This document shows positions 16,251-24,823 of a stretch of DNA of 64,000 nt, one piece after another (position 1 is the stretch's first letter; each line of letters opens with the position of its first letter). A model generated the notes under the pieces. That model searched no databases and was not told the origin of the DNA. It was given only the letters and a program-made list of their open reading frames with translations. The stretch is from assembly GCA_017478485.1 (NCBI GenBank), contig JAFVDI010000028.1:62001-126000 (forward strand), given 5' to 3'. Origin of the DNA: Clostridiales bacterium. GTDB taxonomy: Bacteria; Bacillota; Clostridia; Saccharofermentanales; Saccharofermentanaceae. A program made the position numbers and the translations under genes.

Positions 16251-17828
16251 TCAGTTGCCGCCGAGATCCTTGTCGATACGGACCTGGAACGGAGTTGCGG
16301 TAAGACCGTTTTGTGCGTGGAGAGGCGTCGGGCCGTATGAGAAGAATGCGTAACGTACCTTTGAAGGATACTCGACCATCGGGCATGAAAGAAGGATGGT
16401 CTTACCGTCAAAATCGACCGTTGCCTCCGCAGGGAAGAACTCTCCGTCCTCACCTGCCACCTCAAAGCCGGAATCCTCAGGACCGAAGCCGGCAGTAAGG
16501 TTGAGGAGCATATAGTCTCCGCCGAACGTGATCTCAACGCCTTCACCGCGCCTTGCATCGATGATGAAAGGTGATACGGCCTCGATATTCTCAAAACCGT
16601 AAACGAACTTCTGGGCAAGAAGAGCAAGCCTGTCGCCGGGTGTCTTCTTGTCGGAAGGATACATGTTATCGAACTCACCGCAGTCTGCGATTACGGCCAT
16701 ATAGACATTTCTCATGTCGATGGCAACGATCTGCTGCTGCTCGCGAAGGAGCGGCCATGACATATCGTCGTAACCCATGTACTTACGGTCTTTGGAAATA
16801 TACATAGGGAGCTGGCAGAAGATAAACGGAAGTTCATCGTCGAAGAAGACTTCGCGCCATTCCCTTATAAGCGTCTCAAAAGCATGGCCGTATTCGGTCT
16901 GGTGACCGTCGGTATCGCTTTCGCCCTGATAGAAGATAACGCCTCTCAAGGTAAAAGGGGCGATCCTCAGGATCATGCTATCAAAGAAAGAACCCGGATG
17001 CCTGACGGCTTTGGGGCCGATCGGCGGCGGCCAGGGCGCGGGACCGATTTCCCGCTCTGCCTCGGCAAATGTCAGGAAAGGATTCTCAATGAGAGCCTCA
17101 TCCAGTTTGTCGTTATATTCTTTTTCGCGCTTTGCGAACTCGGCTGCAAATTTATCGAATTCATCAGGAGTATATTCGGATGTTCTCTCATCGAACTCCT
17201 TGATGTAAGCCTCGCCTTCTTTTGTGGTCATGAGGCTTTCAACGCTCTGCCAGCAGTCGATGGTGGAATTGCCGAAAGTACACTGGATGATTCCTATCTT
17301 CGCATCGATACGTGATTCGATGGACTGGGCGAAATAGAAAGCTACGGCGCTCATGTCGCCTGCCGTCTCGTAATCGACATCCAGCCATTCGGATTCAGCT
17401 TCGGCTTGGGCCTGTGCTTCATCCAGAAATCCTGCCTTGGGAACTTTATAGTATCTGATCTCAGTCTTGCCGATCTTGGGGATCAGGTACTTTGCAAATT
17501 CGCTTCTGGCAAGCGGATATTCCATGTTCATCTGTCCGGCTGCAAGCCAGACTTCACCTGCATAAGCATTCTTGATTATGACGGGATCTGAACCTTCTGC
17601 GGTTATCCTTATCTCAAAAGGTCCGTCAGGTTCTTCTATTGGATCGGCACAGATCAGGAAACTGCCGTCTTCTTCCGTAACGGACTCTGCTGCAACAACG
17701 CTTTCCTCGTCTTTGAAAAGCTCGCATCTGACTATACACTTAGTGTCCGAGCTGCCGAATATACGTAATTCAGTGCCCCACTGGAACACCATGTTGTCTT
17801 TAAAGATACCGTTTAACCTGATTGCCAT
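16251..17828 (-). CDS. sialate O-acetylesterase-like protein lacking catalytic Ser and His
   Basis: 525 residues. The layout is that of bacterial SASA/SGNH sialate O-acetylesterases: an N-terminal beta domain (NGIFKDNMVFQWG), a block equivalent to GQSNMEMPL, a conserved FYQGESD block and a C-terminal beta domain. The nucleophile position in GQSNME is Met here (GQMNME, Met100; codon ATG at 17531-17529), and the catalytic His in the family IHP block is Tyr (NMYPSDKK, Tyr390). GESD is kept. The frame is intact, so this is either a pseudo-enzyme (binding or lectin-like) or a diverged hydrolase. No signal peptide is evident, suggesting a cytoplasmic location. The ribosome site is weak. It lies between SCP2 and CBS genes. 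Confidence 0.82.
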   Translation of the reverse strand: MAIRLNGIFKDNMVFQWGTELRIFGSSDTKCIVRCELFKDEESVVAAESVTEEDGSFLICADPIEEPDGPFEIRITAEGSDPVIIKNAYAGEVWLAAGQMNMEYPLARSEFAKYLIPKIGKTEIRYYKVPKAGFLDEAQAQAEAESEWLDVDYETAGDMSAVAFYFAQSIESRIDAKIGIIQCTFGNSTIDCWQSVESLMTTKEGEAYIKEFDERTSEYTPDEFDKFAAEFAKREKEYNDKLDEALIENPFLTFAEAEREIGPAPWPPPIGPKAVRHPGSFFDSMILRIAPFTLRGVIFYQGESDTDGHQTEYGHAFETLIREWREVFFDDELPFIFCQLPMYISKDRKYMGYDDMSWPLLREQQQIVAIDMRNVYMAVIADCGEFDNMYPSDKKTPGDRLALLAQKFVYGFENIEAVSPFIIDARRGEGVEITFGGDYMLLNLTAGFGPEDSGFEVAGEDGEFFPAEATVDFDGKTILLSCPMVEYPSKVRYAFFSYGPTPLHAQNGLTATPFQVRIDKDLGGN

Positions 17829-17879
17829 ACCAAATAATTATATATCACCTGTTGAGCATTTGTTATTGTCTTTTTAATG

Positions 17880-18218
17880 TCAAAAGAGCTGGCTGATGAA
17901 AAGGTAAGCCTGACCCGCATCGCCGTTGATCGTGATAAAGCCCTGGGCGACTGCAGACGCAAAGGTCATTACGCCGTTAAGGACAGCGGTGATGGCATCA
18001 GCATCAGCATCAATATAAAAAGGAGCATTGATGTATTCATAAGGTGCAACTTCAACTTTGCCTTCCTCGACTTTGACATAGAAAGGCTGGTTGTCGAGAT
18101 TGCCCTTAAGTGTTATCTGCGTGGCAGTGTCTTTGAGGAATCTGGTCTTTGCGGCTTTCTGTTCAACGGCTCTGAAAATTCCCGCAAATGTCGGTTCAAC
18201 TTTAGTCTTGGCGCTCAT
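17880..18218 (-). CDS. SCP2 sterol-carrier-like domain protein
   Basis: 112 residues, a single SCP2-type domain. The pattern ATQITLKGNLDNQPFYVKVEEGKV followed by YINAPFYIDADADAITAVLNG and a C-terminal GFITINGDAGQAYLF matches SCP2 domains, which form a hydrophobic pocket for lipids or acyl chains. It lies 27 bases after an SDR gene whose product has a long acidic tail, so the pair may act on the same lipid-like substrate (inference). Ribosome site GGGGGAGG precedes the ATG at 18218. Confidence 0.8.
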   Translation of the reverse strand: MSAKTKVEPTFAGIFRAVEQKAAKTRFLKDTATQITLKGNLDNQPFYVKVEEGKVEVAPYEYINAPFYIDADADAITAVLNGVMTFASAVAQGFITINGDAGQAYLFISQLF

Positions 18219-18245
18219 AAATATTCCTCCCCCGGATCTTAGGTT

Positions 18246-19232
18246 TTAAGCTTCCGCTTTGTCCGTTTCCTCAAAAACGGGCTTTTCTTCATCTGTTTCA
18301 GGCACGCTCTGCGGTATGCCTTCTACGCTTGCCCCGCTCTCAAGTTCCCTCTTTTCTTCGGGAACATAAGGCGCGGTCCCTTCCTCGGAAACAGCTGCTG
18401 AAACTTTTTCAACCGGCATCAGTTTCTTCTCTATAAACAGGATCCACGATGTAGGTATGATCTTTGAAGCTACATGAAGTGCCTTCTGCGAGAAACCGTA
18501 AACGAGGATCTGTCTTCCTGCTTTCGAAGCCTTGATCGAAGCTTTGGCAAGCTTGACCGGATCGGCAACGACGTACTGCCTTATTCCGGTAAATTCAGTC
18601 TGAGTTCCGCCTGTGGCCTTGCGCTGGAAATCAGTATTAACGGGACCCGGGCATACAGTCGTGACTATGATGCCCCGGTCGATGAATTCGTAGTAAAGAG
18701 CTCTCGAAAAAGAAATGACAAACGCTTTGCTTGCAGCATAAGCGGCAAAACCCGGCTGCGGAAGGAATCCTGCCGATGATGCGATATTAATGACCCTCGG
18801 ACAGTTGTCCTTCGTCAATACGGGATTCTTTAAGATCATGTAAGGCAGACAGATCCTGGTCAGTTTTGCCAGACTCGTGCAGTTTACGTCGATCGTATCT
18901 TCGATCGTCTTGGCGGGGTGATCCTCAACGGCACCCTTCATTCCCATTCCGGCACAATTGATTAGGAGTCCGACCTGAGGTCTTCCAGTTGCCAGGCGGT
19001 CAGCGAGAACCGACATGTCCTCCGGAGATGCGAGATCAGCCTTTACGGGAATAATTCTTTCTTCGCCCAGCAGAGTCTTGATCTCTATGAGTTTTTCTTC
19101 GTTTCTTCCGACGGCCCAGATCTCGTCAAAAGGAACGGAGCCGTAAACTCCGTGCTCTTTGACTATCTCTTCGAGAAAAGCTTTCCCGATTCCGGATGAG
19201 GCCCCGGTTATGATAGCGATATTTTTACTCAT
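18246..19232 (-). CDS. short-chain dehydrogenase/reductase with acidic C-terminal tail
   Basis: 328 residues. The Rossmann motif TGASSGIG is at residues 9-16, NCAG-type motif INCAGMG follows, and the catalytic Ser-Tyr-Lys set is visible in NIASSAGFLPQPGFAAYAASKAF. Residues 1 to about 245 form a complete classical SDR; FSQKALHVASKIIP with a short hydrophobic patch follows, as in the DltE/HSD-like SDRs. The last 65 residues are Glu/Pro-rich and look disordered. Substrate unknown; the adjacent SCP2 gene suggests a hydrophobic one. First gene of an apparent SDR-SCP2-esterase-like-CBS run. Confidence 0.88.
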   Translation of the reverse strand: MSKNIAIITGASSGIGKAFLEEIVKEHGVYGSVPFDEIWAVGRNEEKLIEIKTLLGEERIIPVKADLASPEDMSVLADRLATGRPQVGLLINCAGMGMKGAVEDHPAKTIEDTIDVNCTSLAKLTRICLPYMILKNPVLTKDNCPRVINIASSAGFLPQPGFAAYAASKAFVISFSRALYYEFIDRGIIVTTVCPGPVNTDFQRKATGGTQTEFTGIRQYVVADPVKLAKASIKASKAGRQILVYGFSQKALHVASKIIPTSWILFIEKKLMPVEKVSAAVSEEGTAPYVPEEKRELESGASVEGIPQSVPETDEEKPVFEETDKAEA

Positions 19233-19331
19233 GCAAAAACGACCTCCGCTGATGGTCTCCTATGTTAATAATACACCATGAGGCAAATCACCTGTTGAAC
19301 TATCTGTTAATTCTGCCCGGGACGGATATAC

Positions 19332-19362
19332 GCAAAAAAACGGAGGCTTTGAAGCCTCCGTT
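19332..19362 (-). terminator. terminator of the Lys-rich surface protein gene
   Basis: On the minus strand ACGGAGGC, loop TTCAAA, GCCTCCGT, then seven T. It begins 14 bases after the stop at 19376. The remaining gap to 19233 holds the SDR gene leader and a TATTAT-like -10. Confidence 0.88.
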
Positions 19363-19375
19363 CTAATTAATCTTC

Positions 19376-21625
19376 TTAAGTTCCGTATTTATTTTCGGGA
19401 TCGATCGGTTTGAAACCGAAGACCGGCTCGGCTGCCGTGGGTGCCTTATGAGCATCCGGATCCAGGATCGCGGGCTTTTGGCCTTCAAGAACCGTACCCA
19501 TTGCTGCATCCTGTGCCTGCTGCTTCTTCTCGCGGTCTCCGATCACGCCTGTCGGACGCACGATTCCGCCGTATGCGTTTGAAGCACTGCCGGCGTCACT
19601 CTGATTGTCCTTTAATGCAGAAGCTCTGGAGAAGAATGCCGACTTATGAGTCTTTGCCTGATCGGCGTAGCTTGCCTTGGGAGCTTCAGCTTCCATTGCT
19701 GCCCTGCGTTCTTCCTCTCTTGCTGCTTCAGCCTTTGCCTCTTCCAGTGCCTCAGCCGACTGCTTGAACGGGCTGACTACAGCGTTCGGAGCTGCCCAGA
19801 CGGGAGCTCTCCCGCTGTTGTTTGCTCTTCCGTTCAGCAGGTTTCCAAGCTGGTTGGAATTAGAAGAAGCCCTTGCACGGGCCGGTGATATAGCAGGACC
19901 GGACTTGGAGGCTTCAGCTCCAGAAGCGCCTACACCGAGTGATGCACCTGACTGCATTGGAGCTGAAGGAGTTCTGTCAGCGGGTTTAGCCGATTCTACT
20001 GTTCCGGCAGCGATCGCAGCGGCACGGTTAACAGAAAATGCCGAAGGACGCTTGATGGGAGCGTGCGGCTTAGCTTCACTCTTGGCAGCAGGAGCAGGTG
20101 CTGCCGGTGCTGTCTTCTGAGTCTTCATTGCTTCACGCATCGCCTGCTGCTCTCTTGCAGCGGCGGCTCTCTCTCTTGCGAGCTTAACAGCGTCATTATC
20201 AGAATGGGTTACCTGAGCAGGACCCTTCTGGGGAGTGAACTTCTGTGTCTGCTTAAGAGCGGATGATACGATCTTATCTGAAGGATTATGTGCACCTGTT
20301 GAGGGCTTGAATGCAGATGAAACGATCTTGTCCGAAGGATTATGTGCGCCTGTTGAAGGCTTAAATGCCGAAGTCATGATCGTACCGTTACTGTTCTGCC
20401 GGGTTGCAGGCTTGAACGGAGCAGCGGGCTTTTCTACCGGAGCGGCACCCTCGACCTGCTTGAAAGGTGATGCAGGTCTCTTGGCTTCATTATCGCGTGA
20501 CATGATCCCGCCTGCAGCAACTGCAGCTGCAGCAGCATTACCGGCAGGAGCAGGTGCAGGAGCGGATCCTGAAGGCTGCGCGGACATTGCAGCATGATTG
20601 ACTGACAGTTCCTTGGGGCGCTTGTGCATTGTAGGAGCAGTTGTTTTTGCAGCTTTCTGTTCCACAAGTTTTTCCTGCTCTTCAAGCATCTTGAGTTCCT
20701 TCTTGCCGGCTGCGGGATTATATGAGTAGCCGTGCTGTGCATCAGATGCTATAGGAGCATATTTTGTCGTTGAACCCGTCATGGCGTAAACAAGATCACC
20801 TACTCCGGGAATGAAATCAAGAGCGAGATCCTTGCCATGCTTACCCTGATTCCTGAGTGCTCTGATCCTGAGATATACCAGTCCTGCTATAACCAAAACA
20901 AGAACGAACCACAGCCATGCAAATGATCTTTTGGGTGCTTCGGTATGGTTAAGAGCAGCCACAGGTGCCGTGGGTTCCTCAACAGGTTCCTCTGTTGTGG
21001 TAGTAACATCTGTGTTATTTACTGCAGCCAATAAAGCGGTTGTTGTCGCTGAAGTTTCCTGCGATGTCTGTGCAGAAGTAGTTGTAGCAACAATCTTTTT
21101 CTTTGCAGGGCTCTTCTTTTTTACAGCTGCTTTTTTGGCAGCGGTTTTCTTTTTAGGCGCAGACTTTTTCTTCTTAGTCGTTTTCTTGGAGGGTTTAGTC
21201 GCAGGTGCGGTTACCGTGCAGGATTTTACCACATCGCGGCCTTGCGCATACTTGCCGGTTCCGGTTACCCAGATTTTGTATTCAGTATGGTTTTTGGGAG
21301 TTAACGATACGGTAAAAGTCCCTTTTTTCTTGTCAAGGTTTTCGATGTTGACTCCATCACTCTTGTTATAAACAGCGATCTCAGATCTACTGCTTTTTTT
21401 GAGAGCGATTTCAACCTTAACCTTGCTTCCGCTTTTAAGATTCCAGAATTTGATCTGTAAAACACTTTGATTACTACGTTCACTATAGGAGCCAAACCAA
21501 TAGTCATTGTAGCCGCCGGCTGCATATGCTTCTTTTGCCGGAAAAGCGAATAACAACAATCCGGATGTTATAAGGACACATAAAAAGACCGCAATAATCC
21601 TGCTCAACTTATTGCCTGCCGTCAT
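19376..21625 (-). CDS. secreted, membrane-anchored Lys/Ala-rich low-complexity protein
   Basis: 749 residues from the ATG at 21625 (GGGAGGG six bases upstream); the frame opens earlier with a TTG. A signal peptide covers residues 1-35 (SGLLLFAFPAKEAYA). A small beta-rich domain with an N-terminal GGYNDYWFGSYSE spans about 36-135. A Lys/Ala/Pro tract resembling histone H1 tails is at about 140-190, then a Thr-rich linker, one membrane span at about 233-253 and about 490 residues of low-complexity cytoplasmic sequence rich in Ala, Pro, Lys and Ser. A perfect 18-residue tandem repeat lies at about 419-454. Not recognised as any family; a cell-envelope scaffold or wall-associated protein is possible. 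Confidence 0.7.
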   Translation of the reverse strand: MTAGNKLSRIIAVFLCVLITSGLLLFAFPAKEAYAAGGYNDYWFGSYSERSNQSVLQIKFWNLKSGSKVKVEIALKKSSRSEIAVYNKSDGVNIENLDKKKGTFTVSLTPKNHTEYKIWVTGTGKYAQGRDVVKSCTVTAPATKPSKKTTKKKKSAPKKKTAAKKAAVKKKSPAKKKIVATTTSAQTSQETSATTTALLAAVNNTDVTTTTEEPVEEPTAPVAALNHTEAPKRSFAWLWFVLVLVIAGLVYLRIRALRNQGKHGKDLALDFIPGVGDLVYAMTGSTTKYAPIASDAQHGYSYNPAAGKKELKMLEEQEKLVEQKAAKTTAPTMHKRPKELSVNHAAMSAQPSGSAPAPAPAGNAAAAAVAAGGIMSRDNEAKRPASPFKQVEGAAPVEKPAAPFKPATRQNSNGTIMTSAFKPSTGAHNPSDKIVSSAFKPSTGAHNPSDKIVSSALKQTQKFTPQKGPAQVTHSDNDAVKLARERAAAAREQQAMREAMKTQKTAPAAPAPAAKSEAKPHAPIKRPSAFSVNRAAAIAAGTVESAKPADRTPSAPMQSGASLGVGASGAEASKSGPAISPARARASSNSNQLGNLLNGRANNSGRAPVWAAPNAVVSPFKQSAEALEEAKAEAAREEERRAAMEAEAPKASYADQAKTHKSAFFSRASALKDNQSDAGSASNAYGGIVRPTGVIGDREKKQQAQDAAMGTVLEGQKPAILDPDAHKAPTAAEPVFGFKPIDPENKYGT
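20262..20369 (-). repeat. 54-bp tandem duplication inside the Lys-rich surface protein gene
   Basis: Two copies (20262-20315 and 20316-20369) differ at a few third-codon positions yet encode the same 18 residues, containing SAFKPSTGAHNPSDKIVS. Synonymous-only divergence indicates selection on the protein repeat rather than a recent copy error. Confidence 0.85.
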
Positions 21626-21751
21626 TTGGGACCCTCCCAGGGACAAAATATATAAATATATGGCGTTAACAGTTTGTTAACAACTAAATTATACAGCCCC
21701 AAACTGACAAAAACAAGATTTCAAAAGTTCCGTAAGAGCGCATGAAACAAA

Positions 21752-21784
21752 ACCGCAGATGCCTGTGTTTACTGCATCTGCGGT
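21752..21784 (-). terminator. terminator of the 21815-22798 gene
   Basis: An 11-bp perfect stem (ACCGCAGATGC with GCATCTGCGGT, 11-base loop) is followed on the minus strand by TTTTG. It lies 30 bases after the TAA at 21815 and closes the GH5 gene group. Confidence 0.82.
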
Positions 21785-21814
21785 GAAAATTACATTCTTA
21801 AACAATCTAGATTT

Positions 21815-22798
21815 TTATGCGTCCTTCTGGCTCCGGCTTGTATTCTGACCGGATTTTGCCTTTGCTTTCACGCTTCCGGAACGCTTTTTCGTCTCCGTAT
21901 TTTTTTGCTTGGCGGCAGATGACGGTCTCTTATGTCTGACCGGTTTCTTGACCGTTTCTTCCGAGCCCTTGAATCCCTTGGCAGGTTCCGTGGCAGCCGG
22001 CGGTATTGCTTCTTCCCCGACCTTCATTATGTCGGGCTTTTCTTCCTGAACTTCGGCCGGACGCTCGACTACGGCGTTTTCGACTTCGGTCCCGATCTCA
22101 GGTCTCATAACATCCTGAAGCATGGGATTTTCATCTTCTCCGCCTTCTTCTTTCTTCTGGCTGTTATCAGCAGAAGATCCTTTGCCGACTCTTGCGGCTG
22201 TGGGTCTCTTGAGCGCAGTCGGCTTGATCTTGGCAGGTGCAGCCGAATCGGTAACCAGCGCAGGTGTGTTGGCTTCATCTCCGACCGTATCGGAATCGAG
22301 TTCTTCCTTCTGCTGTCTTCTAGCTTCCAATGTATTTGAATAAACCGGTCTGATAGGAGCCGTATTGGATTTCTGAAGATAGCCGTTGATCACGAGCTGG
22401 TCACGCTGACGGTCTATCGCCTCTGCTTTTTTTGATGAGATGCCGAGCGAACCGAAGACCTCTATAGCTTCCTTTTCCTCACGTTCAGCTTCACTCTTTC
22501 CGCCTATTAGGGTATTTGTGGTCTCAGCTGCTTTTTCGGCAAATTCCTCCGCCTCTCTCCTGGCCCTCTCGAGTTCACGCATCTTGCTGCCGTCTTCATC
22601 AATACGTTCCGCGACCCCGTCAACGATTTCGAGCTTACGTCTTTCGGCAGCCCATGCCTGTTCACGCTTTCTCTTGCGGTCCTCAATGGCTCTCCAGACC
22701 GAAAAAGCTATTATCAGCGCGAGAAGCGCAACCGGAACTATTATCCAGAGCACCTTCTCATAAAGCATATTGTTATCTATAGCACTAAAATCGATCAT
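21815..22798 (-). CDS. single-pass membrane protein with charged coiled-coil and basic tail
   Basis: 327 residues, not recognised. One membrane span at about residues 15-34 (LWIIVPVALLALIIAFSV) is followed by a highly charged helical segment (about 35-120) with coiled-coil character, then Pro/Glu-rich sequence and a Lys/Arg/Ser-rich C terminus (KKRSGSVKAKAKSGQ). The topology suggests a short outside end and a long cytoplasmic tail. Its ATG overlaps the GH5 TGA (ATGA), so the two are translationally coupled; it may assist or organise the surface cellulase. Its low-complexity style resembles the neighbouring 19376-21625 protein. Confidence 0.7.
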   Translation of the reverse strand: MIDFSAIDNNMLYEKVLWIIVPVALLALIIAFSVWRAIEDRKRKREQAWAAERRKLEIVDGVAERIDEDGSKMRELERARREAEEFAEKAAETTNTLIGGKSEAEREEKEAIEVFGSLGISSKKAEAIDRQRDQLVINGYLQKSNTAPIRPVYSNTLEARRQQKEELDSDTVGDEANTPALVTDSAAPAKIKPTALKRPTAARVGKGSSADNSQKKEEGGEDENPMLQDVMRPEIGTEVENAVVERPAEVQEEKPDIMKVGEEAIPPAATEPAKGFKGSEETVKKPVRHKRPSSAAKQKNTETKKRSGSVKAKAKSGQNTSRSQKDA

Positions 22799-23997
22799 TG
22801 GCCGTCCCCCTTGGTCCTGTCCGCCTTTTTACCGGCGTCGCTTACCGGGGCACCCTCCTTATCTGTACTCGTTTTCGATGCCGCTGCGCGTATACCTGCC
22901 ACTACGGCGAAAACAAAAACGCCTGCACTTGCAGCTACTATTATAACCGCCAAAACGATCCTTCGCACCATGGACCCCTTATCAGTGTCCTCTGCAGCGG
23001 AAGGCGCCGCGGTCTCAGCTGCCGTTGTCGCTGACGTTTCTGCAGTCTGACTCTGTGTTGTTCCGTCACTCTCACCTGTTTCCGCAGCCGTTGTCTCAGG
23101 CGCGGCCGTTACGATCTTTCCTGAAAACTCAGAAAGGGAAATGCCGTTGGCGCCCAGCGGGATCTTATGGTCGAGTCCGACGAATCTGCCTGAATCGTTC
23201 TGCCAGAGCACCTTTTTAACAAGACCGTATTTATCCTCGTCCCAGGTCTTGAAGTCGTCTTTGACCAGTCCGCCTGTATCGCCGGAGTTTGCATTGAAGC
23301 ACCAGAAAGTGTGGTTCAGCTTTTTCTCGTCGATGAGCTGCCTCATGTAATTCATCCACTTTAGGTTGTCGCCTTCCATGAAGCCGCCCCATTCGCCGAT
23401 CAAAAGGGGTGCGATGTCCTCATCTGCTATATAGAGCCAGAAAGGTGTCCAAGCATCCTTCTTGAGGGATTCATATGTGAATTCCTTCTCAAACCAGGGC
23501 TGCTTGTAGACCAGCGGGCCGTAATCGTGAGGCGAATAGACGATCTGGGCATTGCGCTCCTTTGAACCGAAGTCGATCGGGTAATCCCTGACGGCCATGA
23601 GGTTGCCGCCCCACCACGTGTTGTGATAGTCCTTCTCGTCCGTTGACTTGAAGTTATTAGCCTTGATGTCGGTCGGATAGATCTGGATACCCTCTATAAC
23701 TATAAGGGCATGGGGATTCTCGTTAAGGACGGCGTTGCCTGCCTTCTCGGCGACCTTCTTCCAGTTGTTGGGATCATTGGAATCGTTCCAGATGGCATGA
23801 GGTGTCTCGGAAGCTTTTCCGTGCGGCTCGTTCTTGAGGTCATAAGCAACGATGGTGTCATTGTCCTTGTATCTTGCCGCAAGCCATCTGAGTGATTCGA
23901 TGTAATCAGACTCGGTAATGTTGTCCTTGTACCAGACCGGATGATTGTGTCCGGCCGCATCGGTCTTAGCAGAGTGGATGTCGATCATGACCTTCAT
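22795..23997 (-). CDS. GH5 endoglucanase, catalytic and anchor part (after in-frame TAG)
   Basis: This is the 3' part of one GH5 gene split by TAG at 24004-24006; it stays in the same frame as the 5' part, and the first ATG after the TAG is at 23997, with no clear ribosome site. It holds both catalytic acids: the acid/base in YDLKNEPHG (residue 57 here, 328 of the full gene) and the nucleophile in PLLIGEWGG (202 here, 473 in full), plus PHDYGP. After the catalytic domain come a Thr/Ala-rich linker and one membrane span near the C terminus (VRRIVLAVIIVAASAGVFVF), so the enzyme would be surface-anchored. Alone it lacks the signal peptide and the first beta strands of the barrel and would not be functional. 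Confidence 0.85.
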   Translation of the reverse strand: MKVMIDIHSAKTDAAGHNHPVWYKDNITESDYIESLRWLAARYKDNDTIVAYDLKNEPHGKASETPHAIWNDSNDPNNWKKVAEKAGNAVLNENPHALIVIEGIQIYPTDIKANNFKSTDEKDYHNTWWGGNLMAVRDYPIDFGSKERNAQIVYSPHDYGPLVYKQPWFEKEFTYESLKKDAWTPFWLYIADEDIAPLLIGEWGGFMEGDNLKWMNYMRQLIDEKKLNHTFWCFNANSGDTGGLVKDDFKTWDEDKYGLVKKVLWQNDSGRFVGLDHKIPLGANGISLSEFSGKIVTAAPETTAAETGESDGTTQSQTAETSATTAAETAAPSAAEDTDKGSMVRRIVLAVIIVAASAGVFVFAVVAGIRAAASKTSTDKEGAPVSDAGKKADRTKGDGQ

Positions 23998-24003
23998 TCC
24001 GTT

Positions 24004-24810
24004 CTACTCGCAAAGAGAGATGACGTAATCGAAGATCTCGAGTGAATTCATCTTATTAAGTTCTTCATTGTAAGCGTTGTTGTAGTTCGCCCTGGGATAC
24101 TCGCCCTTCTTCCACTGGAGAAGGAGTTCCGAGGACATTGGAACACGGAGAAGATTAAAGCCGTGGTCGGCGATGGATGCGAGGGTCTCTTTCAGATTGC
24201 AGTTCCATACGCCGTCGAAAAGATTGGTTCCCGTGTTGTAGCCGAACCAGTTGCAGCCCGTAAGCCATACCCGGTCGCCGTTCATGTCCACGATCTTTGA
24301 GCCGTTTGTCGTGAGCCAGTCGTCGCCCTTTTCGCCCTTGACGTTTTTCGCGGGAGCTTTTGTCGGGCCGCTGCTTCCTCCGCCCTGAGCAGCATTCGTG
24401 GCGGAGCTCTCACTGATGACAGCGCCGCTTTCGCCGTCACCCTTCACCGAGATGAGCTTCGCGGATTTGATGTTGCTTCCGTCGACCTGAATGCCGACAC
24501 TGCCGTTGAAAGCCCAGCTGTTGGGACCGCTTGAAGATACGGTGGCAACTACCTGCTTTCCGTTGACCTTATAGGAATCAAATCCCCATCCGGAAGCTTT
24601 CTTTATACTGCCGGAAAACTCGGCGGTGACCGTGATAGTCTTATATCCGCTGCAGCCGGTAAGCTGGACGGTAAGCTGACCGCCGCTGCCCCAGCAATTG
24701 CTCTTTGCCTTTCCCGAGGGAGCAGCAAAAACATTAACGGGAAACAGGCATATCATAAAGATTACCGCTGCCAGGAACGCTGCCTTACGGGTAATTGTGT
24801 CAAAACGCAT
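24004..24810 (-). CDS. GH5 endoglucanase, signal peptide, CBM-like and N-terminal barrel part (ends at in-frame TAG)
   Basis: 268 residues before TAG. Residues 1-29 are a signal peptide (AVIFMICLFPVNVFA). About 33-117 form a small beta module with paired Cys and Trp (SNCWGSGGQLTVQLTGC, SGWGFDSYKVNG, GPNSWAFNGS) resembling CBM2-like modules. A Ser/Gly/Pro linker follows, and from about 145 the GH5 barrel begins (TGCNWFGYNTG, NLLRVPMSSEL). The frame stops inside FDYVISLCE, just where GH5 proteins read on into the ...MKVMIDIHSA strand found after the TAG. Lys, Gln or Glu at this position needs one base change to TAG. It is preceded by dCMP deaminase with a 13-base gap. Confidence 0.85.
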   Translation of the reverse strand: MRFDTITRKAAFLAAVIFMICLFPVNVFAAPSGKAKSNCWGSGGQLTVQLTGCSGYKTITVTAEFSGSIKKASGWGFDSYKVNGKQVVATVSSSGPNSWAFNGSVGIQVDGSNIKSAKLISVKGDGESGAVISESSATNAAQGGGSSGPTKAPAKNVKGEKGDDWLTTNGSKIVDMNGDRVWLTGCNWFGYNTGTNLFDGVWNCNLKETLASIADHGFNLLRVPMSSELLLQWKKGEYPRANYNNAYNEELNKMNSLEIFDYVISLCE

Positions 24811-24823
24811 ACAGGTTAAGTCC

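Noticed and set aside
20931..21371. 146-codon hydrophobic frame on plus strand
   Set aside because: Shadow of the Lys/Thr-rich part of the surface protein gene; no start signal.
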